From: Candidatus Flavonifractor merdigallinarum
GTDB taxonomy: Bacteria; Bacillota; Clostridia; Oscillospirales; Oscillospiraceae
Reading direction: 5' to 3'
Length of the DNA: 32,184 nt
NCBI GenBank assembly: GCA_019115265.1
Contig: DXDX01000039.1
Span: 1 to 32,184 of the forward strand
In this document: positions 16,539-24,910 of the stretch, one piece after another
Position numbering within the stretch: position 1 is the first letter of the stretch
Layout of the letters: every line of letters begins with the position of its first letter
Translations under genes and position numbers: made by a program
The notes under the pieces: generated by a model
Told to the model about the DNA's origin: nothing
Seen by the model: only the letters and a program-made list of their open reading frames with translations
Database searches by the model: none

Positions 16539-16715
16539 TGTTGTTTCCTCCTTAGAATCTTGTTCCTGAAGGCCACCGGGACTTGGCCCGGGCTTCTATC
16601 CATAATCATACTATGTTTTGCCGCAATTGAATAGATTGGATTTGAGCAAAATCCAGCAAGGACGCAAATTTCTTCGCACAATTTTTCCTAGATTCGTCTT
16701 TTTGTCCACAATCTG

Positions 16716-17795
16716 TTAATTTTCAGATTGGAACAGTTGAGCCAGGGACTGAGTATAGGGGGGATAGCAGATACCCTTCTCGGTGACGATGCCGGTGATG
16801 AGGGTGTGGTCGGTCACGTCAAAGGCGGGGTTGTAGCACTTGACCTCCGGGAGGGCCATGGGCTCGGCGTAGAACTTCTCCCGGATCTCCTTCTGGTCCC
16901 GCAGCTCAATCTCAATGTCGTCCCCCGTCTTACAGGAGAGGTCAATGGTGGAGGTGGGGCCCAGCACATAGAAGGGGATGCCGTAGTGCTTGGCCAGAAT
17001 GGCCACGCCGCTGGTGCCAATCTTGTTGGCCGCGTCGCCGTTGGCGGCTACCCGGTCACAGCCCACCAGACAGGCGTTAATCCAGCCGTTTTTCATCACA
17101 ATAGAGGCCATGTTGTCACAGATGAGGGTGACATCAATGCCGCCCTTTTGCAGCTCATAGGAGGTGAGGCGGGCGCCCTGGAGCAGAGGCCGGGTCTCGT
17201 CGGCAAAGACCTTGAAGTTCATGCCCCGCTCCTTACCCAAGAACAGGGGGCCCAGGGCGGTACCATAGCGGGAGGTGGCCAGCGGTCCGGCGTTGCAGTG
17301 GGTCAAGATGCCGTCCCCATCCTTGAGCAGGGTGAGGCCATACTCGGAAATGGCCCGGCACATCTGGATGTCCTCCTGGTGGATGGCCTTGCACTCCTGC
17401 TCCAACAGCTTGAGGATCTCCTCTACCGGCTCGCCAGCGTGGTTGGTGACCACCCGCTCCATCCGGTTGAGGGCCCAGCTCAGATTCACCGCCGTGGGGC
17501 GGGAGGAATTGAGATACTCCTTGAGCTCGTGGAAGCGCCGGGCAAAGGCGTCATAATCCCGCTCGTCCATCTGCCGAGCCAGCACATACATGCAGTAGCC
17601 TGCACAGATGCCGATAGCGGGCGCGCCCCGCACCCGCAGGAGCAGAATGGCCTCATACATCTCCTCCGGGGTGCGGAGGGTCAAATACTCAGTGCGGTTG
17701 GGCAGCTGGGTCTGGTCCAGGATGGTCACGCTGCTCCCATCCTCCGCCAGGCGGATATTGTCAATATGGGTGACCTGCTGAAGCTGGTCATTCAT
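16716..17795 (-). CDS. mtnA: S-methyl-5-thioribose-1-phosphate isomerase MtnA
   Basis: A 359-residue cytosolic aldose-ketose isomerase of the eIF2B-like MtnA family, which converts methylthioribose-1-phosphate to methylthioribulose-1-phosphate in methionine salvage. Motifs: [34 protein letters not shown] with the catalytic Cys, [16 protein letters not shown], and [18 protein letters not shown] with the catalytic Asp. Length is typical (about 345-360). AAAGGAG lies upstream of the ATG. It lies 30 bases after a DeoR-family regulator gene. No other mtn gene is in the window. Related Clostridial enzymes can act on 5-deoxyribose-1-phosphate or ribose-1-phosphate in a DHAP-type shunt; the nearby nucleoside importer makes such a role possible. 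Confidence 0.93.
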   Translation of the reverse strand: MNDQLQQVTHIDNIRLAEDGSSVTILDQTQLPNRTEYLTLRTPEEMYEAILLLRVRGAPAIGICAGYCMYVLARQMDERDYDAFARRFHELKEYLNSSRPTAVNLSWALNRMERVVTNHAGEPVEEILKLLEQECKAIHQEDIQMCRAISEYGLTLLKDGDGILTHCNAGPLATSRYGTALGPLFLGKERGMNFKVFADETRPLLQGARLTSYELQKGGIDVTLICDNMASIVMKNGWINACLVGCDRVAANGDAANKIGTSGVAILAKHYGIPFYVLGPTSTIDLSCKTGDDIEIELRDQKEIREKFYAEPMALPEVKCYNPAFDVTDHTLITGIVTEKGICYPPYTQSLAQLFQSEN

Positions 17796-17825
17796 GGGAA
17801 TGCACTCCTTTCTGTTGGACGGGGT

Positions 17826-18602
17826 TCACGGTTTCAAGGGCATCGTCTCCAGAACGGCCACCCCCTGAGCCTGGAGGTATTCCCGCCAGTCGGGCTCCTC
17901 CAGGGTGTCAAGAATGACGGTCTGAACAAAATTCAAGTGGCAGATGCGGAAAAAATGGCTGTGGTCCAGCTTGGTCTTGTCCACCGCCAGACAGCGCCGG
18001 GCGCTGTGCTGGAGCATGAGGCGGCGCAGATGGCCAATCTCACTGCTGCCGTCGGTGACTCCCTCCGTCCGGCTCAGCCCCTGGCAGGAGACAAAGGCCA
18101 AATCGGCGTAGTGCTGGTCCACCATCTCCAGGGCGATGGGGCCGGTGAAGCACTGGTTTTTCTGGTCCAGCTCCCCGCCGGTGAGAATGAGTTTTCCCGC
18201 GCCGCCGTCCGCGTAGAGCTGGGCAATCTGGAGCGAGTGGGTGAGAATGGTGATGTCGTCCCGCTCCAGCAGCGCCCGGGCGATGGCAAGGCAGGTGGTG
18301 CTGGCATCCAGGAAGAGGGTATCACCCCGCTGGACCAGCGCGGCGCACACCTGGCCGATGGACTCCTTCACCTCGGTGAGCAGCCCCTCCCGGATGCTGG
18401 CGTACACCTCGTTTTTCACGCCCTCCCGGATGTAGGCCCCGCCATAGGTCTTGATGAGCAGCCCCGCCTCCTCCAGGCTGGCCAAATCCTTGCGGATGGT
18501 CTCCCCAGAGACAGAGAAGCGCCGGCACAAATCCTTGACCAGCACGCTCTTGTTCTGCCGCACCAGGGCGGCAATCTCCTCCCGGCGCTCCGGGGCCAGC
18601 AA
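17826..18602 (-). CDS. DeoR family transcriptional regulator
   Basis: A 258-residue regulator. Residues 1-56 form a winged helix-turn-helix (ERREEIAALVRQNKSV, then DLCRRFSVSGETIRKDL with the recognition helix, then LIKTYGGAYI), followed by the DeoR sugar-phosphate-binding domain with IGQVCAALVQRGDTLFLDAS, TGGELDQKNQCFTGP and DKTKLDHSHFF. I propose a TTG start at 18602: GGAGG lies 8 bases before it, and DeoR proteins start just before this helix. The upstream in-frame ATG (18749) lacks a good ribosome site and would add 49 unrelated residues. The gene precedes mtnA, so a phosphorylated pentose derivative is a likely effector (inference). Confidence 0.88.
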   Translation of the reverse strand: MLAPERREEIAALVRQNKSVLVKDLCRRFSVSGETIRKDLASLEEAGLLIKTYGGAYIREGVKNEVYASIREGLLTEVKESIGQVCAALVQRGDTLFLDASTTCLAIARALLERDDITILTHSLQIAQLYADGGAGKLILTGGELDQKNQCFTGPIALEMVDQHYADLAFVSCQGLSRTEGVTDGSSEIGHLRRLMLQHSARRCLAVDKTKLDHSHFFRICHLNFVQTVILDTLEEPDWREYLQAQGVAVLETMPLKP

Positions 18603-18634
18603 TCCACCCGCCTCCGCGGCCGGGCGCCCCACGG

Positions 18635-18682
18635 TCAGTTCCCCCGGCGGGCCGCCAGCCCGGTGCAAATCCAGTTCCTCAT
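18635..18682 (-). CDS. Possible 15-codon leader peptide before the DeoR gene
   Basis: An ATG at 18682 with the strong ribosome site AAAGGAG 9 bases upstream opens a frame of 15 codons (MRNWICTGLAARRGN) that stops 32 bases before the proposed TTG start of the regulator. It lies between the promoter at 18768-18796 and the regulator. It could be a leader peptide that sets regulator translation, or a chance frame. Confidence 0.35.
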   Translation of the reverse strand: MRNWICTGLAARRGN

Positions 18683-18767
18683 CTCCCGCGCTCCTTTCGC
18701 CCTTCCCGGGCTTGGAATTCCAAGCAAATCCAGGCAAGGCTTCGCCCATTTTCTTGTGTTTTCTTGC

Positions 18768-18796
18768 ATTCTATCATAAGAGTGATCAAATGACAA
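18768..18796 (-). promoter_or_regulatory. Sigma-A promoter for the deoR-mtnA operon
   Basis: On the minus strand, TTGTCA (18791-18796), a 17-base spacer and TAGAAT (18768-18773). The predicted leader before the TTG start is about 160 bases and contains the 15-codon frame. The spacer includes TTTGATCACTCTTATGA, in which a repressor site could sit. Confidence 0.65.
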
Positions 18797-18881
18797 CCCG
18801 AAACCGGCAACTTTTCGCACAAAACAGACGAAAGAACTGGAACAATTAGGAAAGCAGGAGAACGGGGGCTGTGCTGTCTCT

Positions 18882-20510
18882 CTATTGGGAGTAGACGCAC
18901 ACACCTCCCACATAGGTGCGCAGCACCCGCGCCTCCCGCAAGGTCTCCAGGGGAATGGTGAGGAGGTTGCGGTCCAGCACCACAAAATCCGCCAGCATTC
19001 CGGGGCGCAGCTGGCCCTTGCGGTGTTCTTCCCCGGCGGCGTAGGCGCTGCCCGCCGTGTAGGCATAGAGGGCCTGTTCCACCGAAACCGCCTCGCTGGG
19101 CAGGAAGGGGCCCCGCCCCTGAAAATCCCGGCGGGTCACCGCGCAGTAAATCCCATCCAGGGGCCGGAAGGGCTCCACCGGGCAGTCGGTCCCAAAGGCC
19201 AGGGGAATTCCCTGAGCCGCCATACTCCCCCAGGCATAGGCCCCCGCCAGACGCGCCTCCCCCAGACGGGCGGGCGCGATGTGCATATCGCCGTTGAGGA
19301 ACACCGGCTGCACGAGGGCGCTCACCTCCAGCTCTTCCATCCGCCGGAGCTGGTTTGCCGTCATCACCTGACAGTGGACTAGGCCGTGGCGGGGATGGAG
19401 CCAGGGACAGCGCTCTTGGGCCCGCTGGAAGGCGGTGAGGGCCATCTCCGCGCCGCCGTCTCCAATGGCGTGGATGTCCACCGGGAAGTTGTGGCGGTGG
19501 GCGGTCTCCACCAGGGCGTCCAGCTCCTCCTGCCGGTAAATGGGGATGCCCCGGTTGCCGGGGTCGTCGGCATAGGGCGCCTGGAGATAGGCGGTGCGCG
19601 CCCCCAGAGAGCCGTCGGCCAGCAGTTTCACGGCGGAGATGCGGAAGTTGTCGCTCCCCCCAAAGCGCTCCATCCCCCGGCGGAAAAAGTCCTCCAGCGT
19701 CTCCCGCTCGGTGAGCAGCGCCTGTTCCCCCATGCGCAGCTTCAGCCGTCCACGCTCTGCCAAGTTCCGCAGCCCCTCCATCAGGGCATAGGGGTCCTCG
19801 TCGGGCGCGTACTTGAAGTCGTCGCTCTGGATGCTGGTCAGCCCCTCCGCCAGCAGGTCGTGCTGGGTCTGCACCATCTCATCCAGCAGTTGGGGCAGGG
19901 AGAGGGAGGGCAGCGCCCCCTTCACATCGTCCAGCAGGTTTTCCTTTAAAACGCCGGTGGGCTCCCCGGTTTCATCCAGCTCCAGAAAATCGCCATACGC
20001 TCCGGCATTCTCCCGTGTAATGCCCAATTTCTCCAACCCTAAGGAGTTCACCACCCCCACATGGAAGCACCCCCGCAGGATGAGAATGGGTACCTCCCAG
20101 CTCACCGCATCCAAATCTTGTCGGTTGGGGAAGCGGCGGCAGTCGGTAAACTGCTCCTGATTCCACCCCTCTCCCATCAGCCAGCGGCCGGAAGCGGGGG
20201 AAAGCTCCGGCAGACGCTCCCGCAGCCGCTCCTGGACCTGAGCCAAAGAGACAGCATGAAAGAGGTCCACGGACTGGCGGGCCTTTACCAGGTGCAGAAC
20301 ATGCATGTGGGAGTCATGAAAGCCGGGAAGCACAGAGCGCCCCTCCAAGTTGAGTTCCTCCACGGGCTCCTGGGAGAAGGTGCGCACAAAGGCCCGGGCC
20401 TCTTCCTCCTCCCCCACATAGGCAAAATACGCCCCATCCACCACCGCCGCCCGGGCCAGAGGCCGGGCGGGGTCCATGGTGGCCAGGACGCCGTTGGTCA
20501 ACAGCAGCAT
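18882..20510 (-). CDS. YtcJ-like metal-dependent amidohydrolase
   Basis: A 542-residue cytosolic protein of the Amidohydro_3 (YtcJ/LAF3) group of the amidohydrolase superfamily. The small beta domain (LLLTNGVLATMD ... VVDGAYFAYVG) leads to the first metal motif LPGFHDSHMHVLH (HxH). Later metal-site histidines appear in DIHAIGDGGAEMAL and HCQVM, and the Asp in AFGTDCPVEPF. The end (LRPGMLADFVVLDRNLL) closes the beta domain, as expected. Length is typical (about 530-550). The reaction is hydrolysis of a C-N bond in an unknown amide or N-acyl compound; substrates of this group are mostly unknown. GAAAGGAG precedes the ATG. It is divergent from the MalY-type gene and lies upstream of deoR-mtnA. 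Confidence 0.92.
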   Translation of the reverse strand: MLLLTNGVLATMDPARPLARAAVVDGAYFAYVGEEEEARAFVRTFSQEPVEELNLEGRSVLPGFHDSHMHVLHLVKARQSVDLFHAVSLAQVQERLRERLPELSPASGRWLMGEGWNQEQFTDCRRFPNRQDLDAVSWEVPILILRGCFHVGVVNSLGLEKLGITRENAGAYGDFLELDETGEPTGVLKENLLDDVKGALPSLSLPQLLDEMVQTQHDLLAEGLTSIQSDDFKYAPDEDPYALMEGLRNLAERGRLKLRMGEQALLTERETLEDFFRRGMERFGGSDNFRISAVKLLADGSLGARTAYLQAPYADDPGNRGIPIYRQEELDALVETAHRHNFPVDIHAIGDGGAEMALTAFQRAQERCPWLHPRHGLVHCQVMTANQLRRMEELEVSALVQPVFLNGDMHIAPARLGEARLAGAYAWGSMAAQGIPLAFGTDCPVEPFRPLDGIYCAVTRRDFQGRGPFLPSEAVSVEQALYAYTAGSAYAAGEEHRKGQLRPGMLADFVVLDRNLLTIPLETLREARVLRTYVGGVCVYSQ

Positions 20511-20601
20511 ACGTTATTCTCCTTTCGCCCCATGCAGCCCGTTTACAAGCTCCGACGGGAAAATCCTGCGTTCGGGTCTTTTCGCGGCGCTTGGGGTGCG
20601 C

Positions 20602-20607
20602 TATAAT
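20602..20607 (+). promoter_or_regulatory. Candidate -10 box for the MalY-type gene
   Basis: A perfect TATAAT lies 62 bases before the gene start on the plus strand. The matching -35 region (about 20579-20584) is weak, so the promoter may need an activator or may not be used. Confidence 0.4.
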
Positions 20608-20669
20608 ACCAGTTGCCATTTGGTAGTTTGATGCGACGGCTCGCCGTCACCGCAGGAGGCTGTAACAGC

Positions 20670-21899
20670 ATGGAATACAATTTCACCCAGATTTTAGACC
20701 GCAGGGGGCAGGACGCTCTGGCGGTAGAGGCGGAGGAATATCTTCGGGGCAAGGGCCCGGACGGCCAGAATGTAACCATACGGGAGGGCTTTTCCCCCAT
20801 TCCCATGTGGGTGGCGGATATGAACTTCGCCACCGTCCCCACCGTCCAGGAGGCCATCATCCGCCGCGCCCAGCACCCTACGTTTGGCTATTTCCGCACC
20901 CGGCAGGAGTACTATGACTCCATCATCCGCTGGCAGGAACAGCGCAACGGCGTCACCGGCCTGACGGCAGAGTGCATCGGCTATGAAAACGGCGTGCTGG
21001 GCGGGCTGGTCAGCGCCGTCAATGTGCTGTGCTCCAAGGGGGACAAGATTCTGGTCCACTCGCCCACCTACATCGGCTTTACCGGCAGTCTCACCAACAA
21101 CGGCTACCGCATTGTCCACAGCCCCCTCCGGCGGGACGAGGCCGGGGTGTGGCGGATGGATTTTGCCGACATGGAGGAAAAGCTGCGCACCCAGAAGATC
21201 CATACCGCCATCTTCTGTTCTCCCCACAACCCCTGCGGCCGGGTGTGGGAGCGCTGGGAGCTGGAGCGGGCGATGGAGCTCTACCAAAGGTACAACGTCT
21301 ATGTGATCTCCGATGAAATCTGGTCCGACCTCACCCTCCTGGGCCACCAGCACATCCCCACCCAGTCGGTGAGTGAGGACGCCCGGATGCGCACCGTGGC
21401 CCTCTACGCCCCCAGCAAAACCTTTAATCTGGCGGGCCTGGTGGGGAGCTACCACATCATCTACAACCCCTGGCTCCGGGACCGGGTGCGGAAGGAGTCC
21501 TCCCTGTGCCACTACAACGACCAGAATGTGCTGAGTATGCACGCCCTCATCGGCGCCTATCAGCCGGAGGGGTACGAGTGGCTGGACCAGCTGCGGGCGG
21601 TGCTCACCGGCCATGTGGAGTACGCCTATGACTTTATCCGCACTCACTTCCAGGGAGTGGAAGTGGCAAAGCCGGAGGGCACCTACATGCTCTTCCTGGA
21701 CTGCACCCGGTGGTGTGAGGAGCACCACAAGACCATTGATGAACTGCTGGCCGCCGGATTTGAGGTGGGTGTCCTCTGGCAGGATGGCCGCCCCTTCCAC
21801 GGCCCCTGTGCCATTCGGATGAATCTGGCCCTCCCCCGCGCGCTGCTGGAGGAGGCCTTCCAGCGTCTGGACCGCTATGTCTTTCACCCGGTGGGATAA
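20670..21899 (+). CDS. MalY/PatB-type PLP-dependent C-S lyase/aminotransferase
   Basis: A 409-residue cytosolic PLP enzyme of fold type I in the MalY/PatB family (cystathionine beta-lyase-like aminotransferases). The N terminus has the family start (YNFTQILDRRG) and PIPMWVADMNFATVP. Cofactor contacts are visible: Asn187 in SPHNPCGRVW, Asp215 in ISDEIWSDL, and the Schiff-base lysine K250 in APSKTFNLAGL. The end has an Arg for the substrate carboxylate (CAIRMNLALPR). Start ATG has AGGAGG 10 bases upstream. Length is a little over the usual 390. It may cleave cystathionine or cysteine conjugates; the exact substrate is unknown. Only 3 bases separate it from the convergent M16 gene. Confidence 0.93.
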   Translation: MEYNFTQILDRRGQDALAVEAEEYLRGKGPDGQNVTIREGFSPIPMWVADMNFATVPTVQEAIIRRAQHPTFGYFRTRQEYYDSIIRWQEQRNGVTGLTAECIGYENGVLGGLVSAVNVLCSKGDKILVHSPTYIGFTGSLTNNGYRIVHSPLRRDEAGVWRMDFADMEEKLRTQKIHTAIFCSPHNPCGRVWERWELERAMELYQRYNVYVISDEIWSDLTLLGHQHIPTQSVSEDARMRTVALYAPSKTFNLAGLVGSYHIIYNPWLRDRVRKESSLCHYNDQNVLSMHALIGAYQPEGYEWLDQLRAVLTGHVEYAYDFIRTHFQGVEVAKPEGTYMLFLDCTRWCEEHHKTIDELLAAGFEVGVLWQDGRPFHGPCAIRMNLALPRALLEEAFQRLDRYVFHPVG

Positions 21900-21902
21900 T
21901 CC

Positions 21903-23153
21903 TCAGCAGCCGAGGAGCGCCCGGTAGTCCTCCTCACTTCTCACACGGCCCACCGCGGAGAGGGACAGCCCCTCCGGTTGGAAGAGGGTCTGGGCCAAAG
22001 TCTGGATGTCCTGGGGCGTCACCGCCTCATAGCCCCGCAGCAGCTCCTCCACATCGGCCACATGGCCGTGGAGGAGCTCCCCCCGGCCCAGGGCGCTCAT
22101 GTGGGACTGGGTGGACTCCAGGCTCATGAGAAGATTGGCTTCCGCCTGTTCCCGGGCGCGGACCAGCTCGTCCTCCGTGACCCCCTCCTGGGCAAAGTCC
22201 TGCACCACCCGCCACAGGGTGGTGAGCGCCTCCTCCTCCAAGTCCGGGCTGACGGCGGTGTACACCCCAAAGAGCCCCGTCTCGGCGTGGCCCGCCGCGT
22301 AGGAGTACACGGTGTAGCACAGCCCCCGCGTCTCCCGCATCTCCTGCCACAGGCGGGAGGACATGCCGCCCCCCAGCAGGGCGGAGAGAATTTGGAGGGC
22401 ATACCGCCGCTTGTCCCCATAGGGGATGCCTGGGAAGGCCAGGGTGAGGTGGTTTTGCTCAATGGCCTTTTCCTTGAGGGTAAAGGCCGGGGTGTAGTGC
22501 GCCCGGTCGGCGGGGATAGCCGCTCCCGCCTCCAGCGCTCCAAAGCGATCACACAAATTGTCCACATCATGGGGCGTAAAGCTCCCCGCCAGCGCCACCA
22601 CCAGCTGGCTGGGGCGGTAGTGCTCCTGCATATAGGCCCGCAGGGACTCCCCCGTCATCTTCTCCAGCGTGGAGCGCTTGCCCAGAATGGGCCGGGAGAG
22701 GGCGCTGCCCCGGTAAACCGCTGTGCTCAGCCGCTCGGCGCACAAATCCTCCGGGTTATCCTCGCACATGCCAATCTCCTCCAGGATAACCCCCCGCTCG
22801 GTCTCCACGTCCTCCTGGGCAAAGCGGGAGTGAAAGACCATGTCACACAGCAGATCCGCCGCCTGGGGCAGGTGGCGGTCCAGCACCCGGGCGTGGAAGC
22901 AGGTGCACTCCTTGGTGGTGAAGGCGTTGACCTGTCCCCCCACCGCGTCCATCTCCTGGGCCAGCTGGGCGGTGGAGCGGGTCTCTGTCCCTTTAAATAC
23001 CATATGCTCAATAAAATGGGCCGCGCCGTTCTCGTTTTCCTTCTCATGGCGGGAGCCGGTGCCCACCCAGATGCCCAGCGCCGCCGAGCGGGCGCCGGGC
23101 ACTTCCTCGGTGACAATGCGCGCCCCATTGGGCAGTTGTTTTGTCTCGATCAT
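21903..23153 (-). CDS. M16 family zinc peptidase (YmxG/MlpA-like)
   Basis: A 416-residue processing-type peptidase of the M16B family. The inverted zinc motif HFIEH (HxxEH) lies at about residue 50 within GAAHFIEHMVFKGT, with the distal Glu in ERGVILEEIGMCEDNP, so the active site looks complete. The second half (GGGMSSRLWQEMRETRGLCYTVYS) carries the conserved R-Y pair that binds substrate. Length matches the single-chain M16B proteins (about 410-420). Start ATG 23153 follows GAAAGAG by 5 bases; a GTG at 23177 would add eight residues and is possible. A strong promoter lies at 23189-23217. In Bacillus the relative lies near dut; here it is alone. Confidence 0.93.
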   Translation of the reverse strand: MIETKQLPNGARIVTEEVPGARSAALGIWVGTGSRHEKENENGAAHFIEHMVFKGTETRSTAQLAQEMDAVGGQVNAFTTKECTCFHARVLDRHLPQAADLLCDMVFHSRFAQEDVETERGVILEEIGMCEDNPEDLCAERLSTAVYRGSALSRPILGKRSTLEKMTGESLRAYMQEHYRPSQLVVALAGSFTPHDVDNLCDRFGALEAGAAIPADRAHYTPAFTLKEKAIEQNHLTLAFPGIPYGDKRRYALQILSALLGGGMSSRLWQEMRETRGLCYTVYSYAAGHAETGLFGVYTAVSPDLEEEALTTLWRVVQDFAQEGVTEDELVRAREQAEANLLMSLESTQSHMSALGRGELLHGHVADVEELLRGYEAVTPQDIQTLAQTLFQPEGLSLSAVGRVRSEEDYRALLGC

Positions 23154-23188
23154 ATGCGCTCTTTCGCGTCCTTTCACGGTTTTGGGAC

Positions 23189-23217
23189 ATTATAGCATCT
23201 TTTTCCCCACCTGTCAG
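23189..23217 (-). promoter_or_regulatory. Sigma-A promoter for the M16 peptidase gene
   Basis: On the minus strand, CTGACA (23212-23217), a 17-base spacer and a perfect TATAAT (23189-23194). It lies back to back with the macrodomain gene promoter. Confidence 0.75.
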
Positions 23218-23228
23218 CAAAAGAAACC

Positions 23229-23258
23229 TTGGAAGAATCCGACCTGGTGTGGTACACT
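23229..23258 (+). promoter_or_regulatory. Candidate promoter for macrodomain-ymdB operon
   Basis: TTGGAA (23229-23234), an 18-base spacer and TACACT (23253-23258), 26 bases before the macrodomain ATG. The match is moderate. Confidence 0.45.
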
Positions 23259-23283
23259 GAGGAACAGGGAAGGAGGGACGGAA

Positions 23284-24096
23284 ATGGAAACAGCGGAACA
23301 CCTGGAACATCTCCTGCAGGCCTTGCTGGGAGAGAAGGGCCAGACTGCGGCCAAACTGCCCCCCACAGAGGCGGAACGGCGGCAGCTTCTGCGGGCGCTT
23401 CTCAACGTCCGGCCCGCCGTCCCTCTGGCGGAAGCATTACTAGCGGAACAGGACCGGCTTTTACTGTCCTGGCGGGAAGAACGAACCCTCACCGACTGCC
23501 GCACCCTCACCCCCGCGCCGCTGGATGCGCGGATTTTCCTCTGGCAGGGGGACATTACCACCTTGAAAGTTCCCGCCATTGTCAACGCCGCCAATCCCCG
23601 TCTGCTGGGATGTTTTCACCCGCTGCACAACTGCATTGACAACCTCATCCACTCCGCCGCCGGTTTCCGGCTGCGCCTGGCCTGTGCCGCGTTGATGGAG
23701 GCGCAGGGCCACGACGAGCCCCCCGGCGGGGTGAAACTCACCCTCGGGTTCTGTCTGCCCGCTGCCTATGTGCTCCACGCTGTGGGGCCCAAAGTTACAG
23801 ACGGGGTGGTCACGGAGGAGGACCGGGACGCCCTCCGGGCCTGTTATCGGAATTGTCTGGATTTGGCCCAGGCCCACGGGCTGTGCGGGGTGGCCTTCTG
23901 CTGCATCTCCACAGGATGTTATGGCTTTCCGGCGGAGGAAGCCGCCCAGCTGGCGGTGGAGACTGTATATCACCACCTTTCTCGCTGTCCCACGGTGGAA
24001 CAGGTGATTTTCAACGTCTTTTTGGACCGGGATTTGGTCCTGTACCGGCGGCTTTTGGGCTGGCCGGACTCCCATTTACAGGAGGAACCAGCATGA
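23284..24096 (+). CDS. Zinc-type macrodomain protein-ADP-ribose hydrolase
   Basis: A 270-residue protein whose macrodomain begins near residue 84, after an N-terminal helical extension of about 80 residues (LLQALLGEKGQ ... RRQLLRALLNVRP). Family motifs: FLWQGDITTLKVPAIVNAANPRLLGC, then the zinc-site segment GCFHPLHNCIDNLIHSAAG (Cys110, His115, Cys117 fit the known Cys-His-Cys zinc ligands), and AFCCISTGCYGFP for the phosphate loop. Known members remove ADP-ribose from proteins and are often next to sirtuin SirTM, GcvH-L and lipoate ligase. None of those is in the window. AAGGAGGGACGGAA precedes the ATG. Its last bases overlap the YmdB start (ATGA), so the two are translationally coupled. Confidence 0.92.
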   Translation: METAEHLEHLLQALLGEKGQTAAKLPPTEAERRQLLRALLNVRPAVPLAEALLAEQDRLLLSWREERTLTDCRTLTPAPLDARIFLWQGDITTLKVPAIVNAANPRLLGCFHPLHNCIDNLIHSAAGFRLRLACAALMEAQGHDEPPGGVKLTLGFCLPAAYVLHAVGPKVTDGVVTEEDRDALRACYRNCLDLAQAHGLCGVAFCCISTGCYGFPAEEAAQLAVETVYHHLSRCPTVEQVIFNVFLDRDLVLYRRLLGWPDSHLQEEPA

Positions 24097-24878
24097 TCAT
24101 ACAAATTTTAGCGGTGGGCGATGTCGTTGGGGAGGCGGGCGTGGATTTGCTCACCCGCCGCCTGCGCGCCCTCAAGCGGGAGCACGAGGTCCATTTCACC
24201 GTGGTCAACGGGGAAAACGCCTCCGGTGTGGGCATTATCCCCCGGCAGGCCGACCAGATTTTTGACGCGGGCGCCGATGTCATCACGTTGGGCAATCACA
24301 CCTGGAACCGCCTGCAAATTGCCCGTTACCTGGATGATAACCCGTATATTCTCCGCCCGGCCAACTACGCCGGGGCGGTGCCCGGACGGGGCTGGGGGGT
24401 GTTTGAGGGCCCCCGTGGACTGCGGATTGGAGTACTCAACCTCATTGGCCGGTTTGAACTGGACAGCAACGCCGACAGCCCCTTTGCCGTGGCCAAACGC
24501 ATGGTGGAAAAAGAGGAGGCCGACTTGGTACTGGTGGACTTCCACGCCGAGGCCACCAGCGAAAAGGGGGCCATGGCCTACCACCTGGACGGCAAGGTCC
24601 AGGCCCTGTGGGGCACCCACACCCATGTGCCCACAGCTGACACCCAGATTCTCCCCGGCGGGCTGGGCTTTGTCACCGATCTGGGGATGACGGGCCCCGC
24701 CCGGAGCGTGCTGGGGATGAAGCCCAACCAGGCCCTCAACCGCTTTCTGGGAGGACTGCCCCAGCGCTTTGAGCAGGCCGATGGACCCTGCAAGCTCAAC
24801 AGCGTCCTCTTCTCCGTTGACACCGCCCAGCGCCGCTGTGTGGCGGTCAAGCGGGTGGATTTGCTGGAGGAACAGTAA
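24093..24878 (+). CDS. ymdB: YmdB-like phosphodiesterase (TIGR00282 metallophosphoesterase)
   Basis: A 261-residue cytosolic dimetal phosphoesterase, matching B. subtilis YmdB in length (264). Metal ligands are visible in order: Asp in ILAVGDVVG, Glu in VNGENASG, Asn/His in LGNHTWNR, His in VDFHAEATSEK, and the pair in GTHTHVPTAD. The FVTDLGMTGP and SVLGM motifs are family-typical. YmdB hydrolyses 2',3'-cyclic nucleotides and also cAMP, and affects RNA levels and late adaptive behaviours. Start is ATG 24093, overlapping the macrodomain stop by four bases; the ribosome site is GGAGG within the macrodomain C terminus. In many Firmicutes ymdB follows rny; here it does not. Confidence 0.94.
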   Translation: MIIQILAVGDVVGEAGVDLLTRRLRALKREHEVHFTVVNGENASGVGIIPRQADQIFDAGADVITLGNHTWNRLQIARYLDDNPYILRPANYAGAVPGRGWGVFEGPRGLRIGVLNLIGRFELDSNADSPFAVAKRMVEKEEADLVLVDFHAEATSEKGAMAYHLDGKVQALWGTHTHVPTADTQILPGGLGFVTDLGMTGPARSVLGMKPNQALNRFLGGLPQRFEQADGPCKLNSVLFSVDTAQRRCVAVKRVDLLEEQ

Positions 24879-24910
24879 TAAAGGCTGCTCCGCCCAAGGC
24901 GGGGAAGTTT

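Noticed and set aside
16539-16715. Purine riboswitch before bmpA
   Set aside because: The leader has small stems (GGATTT/AAATCC; CCGGG/CCCGG) but not the three-way junction with the conserved loop sequences of purine riboswitches.
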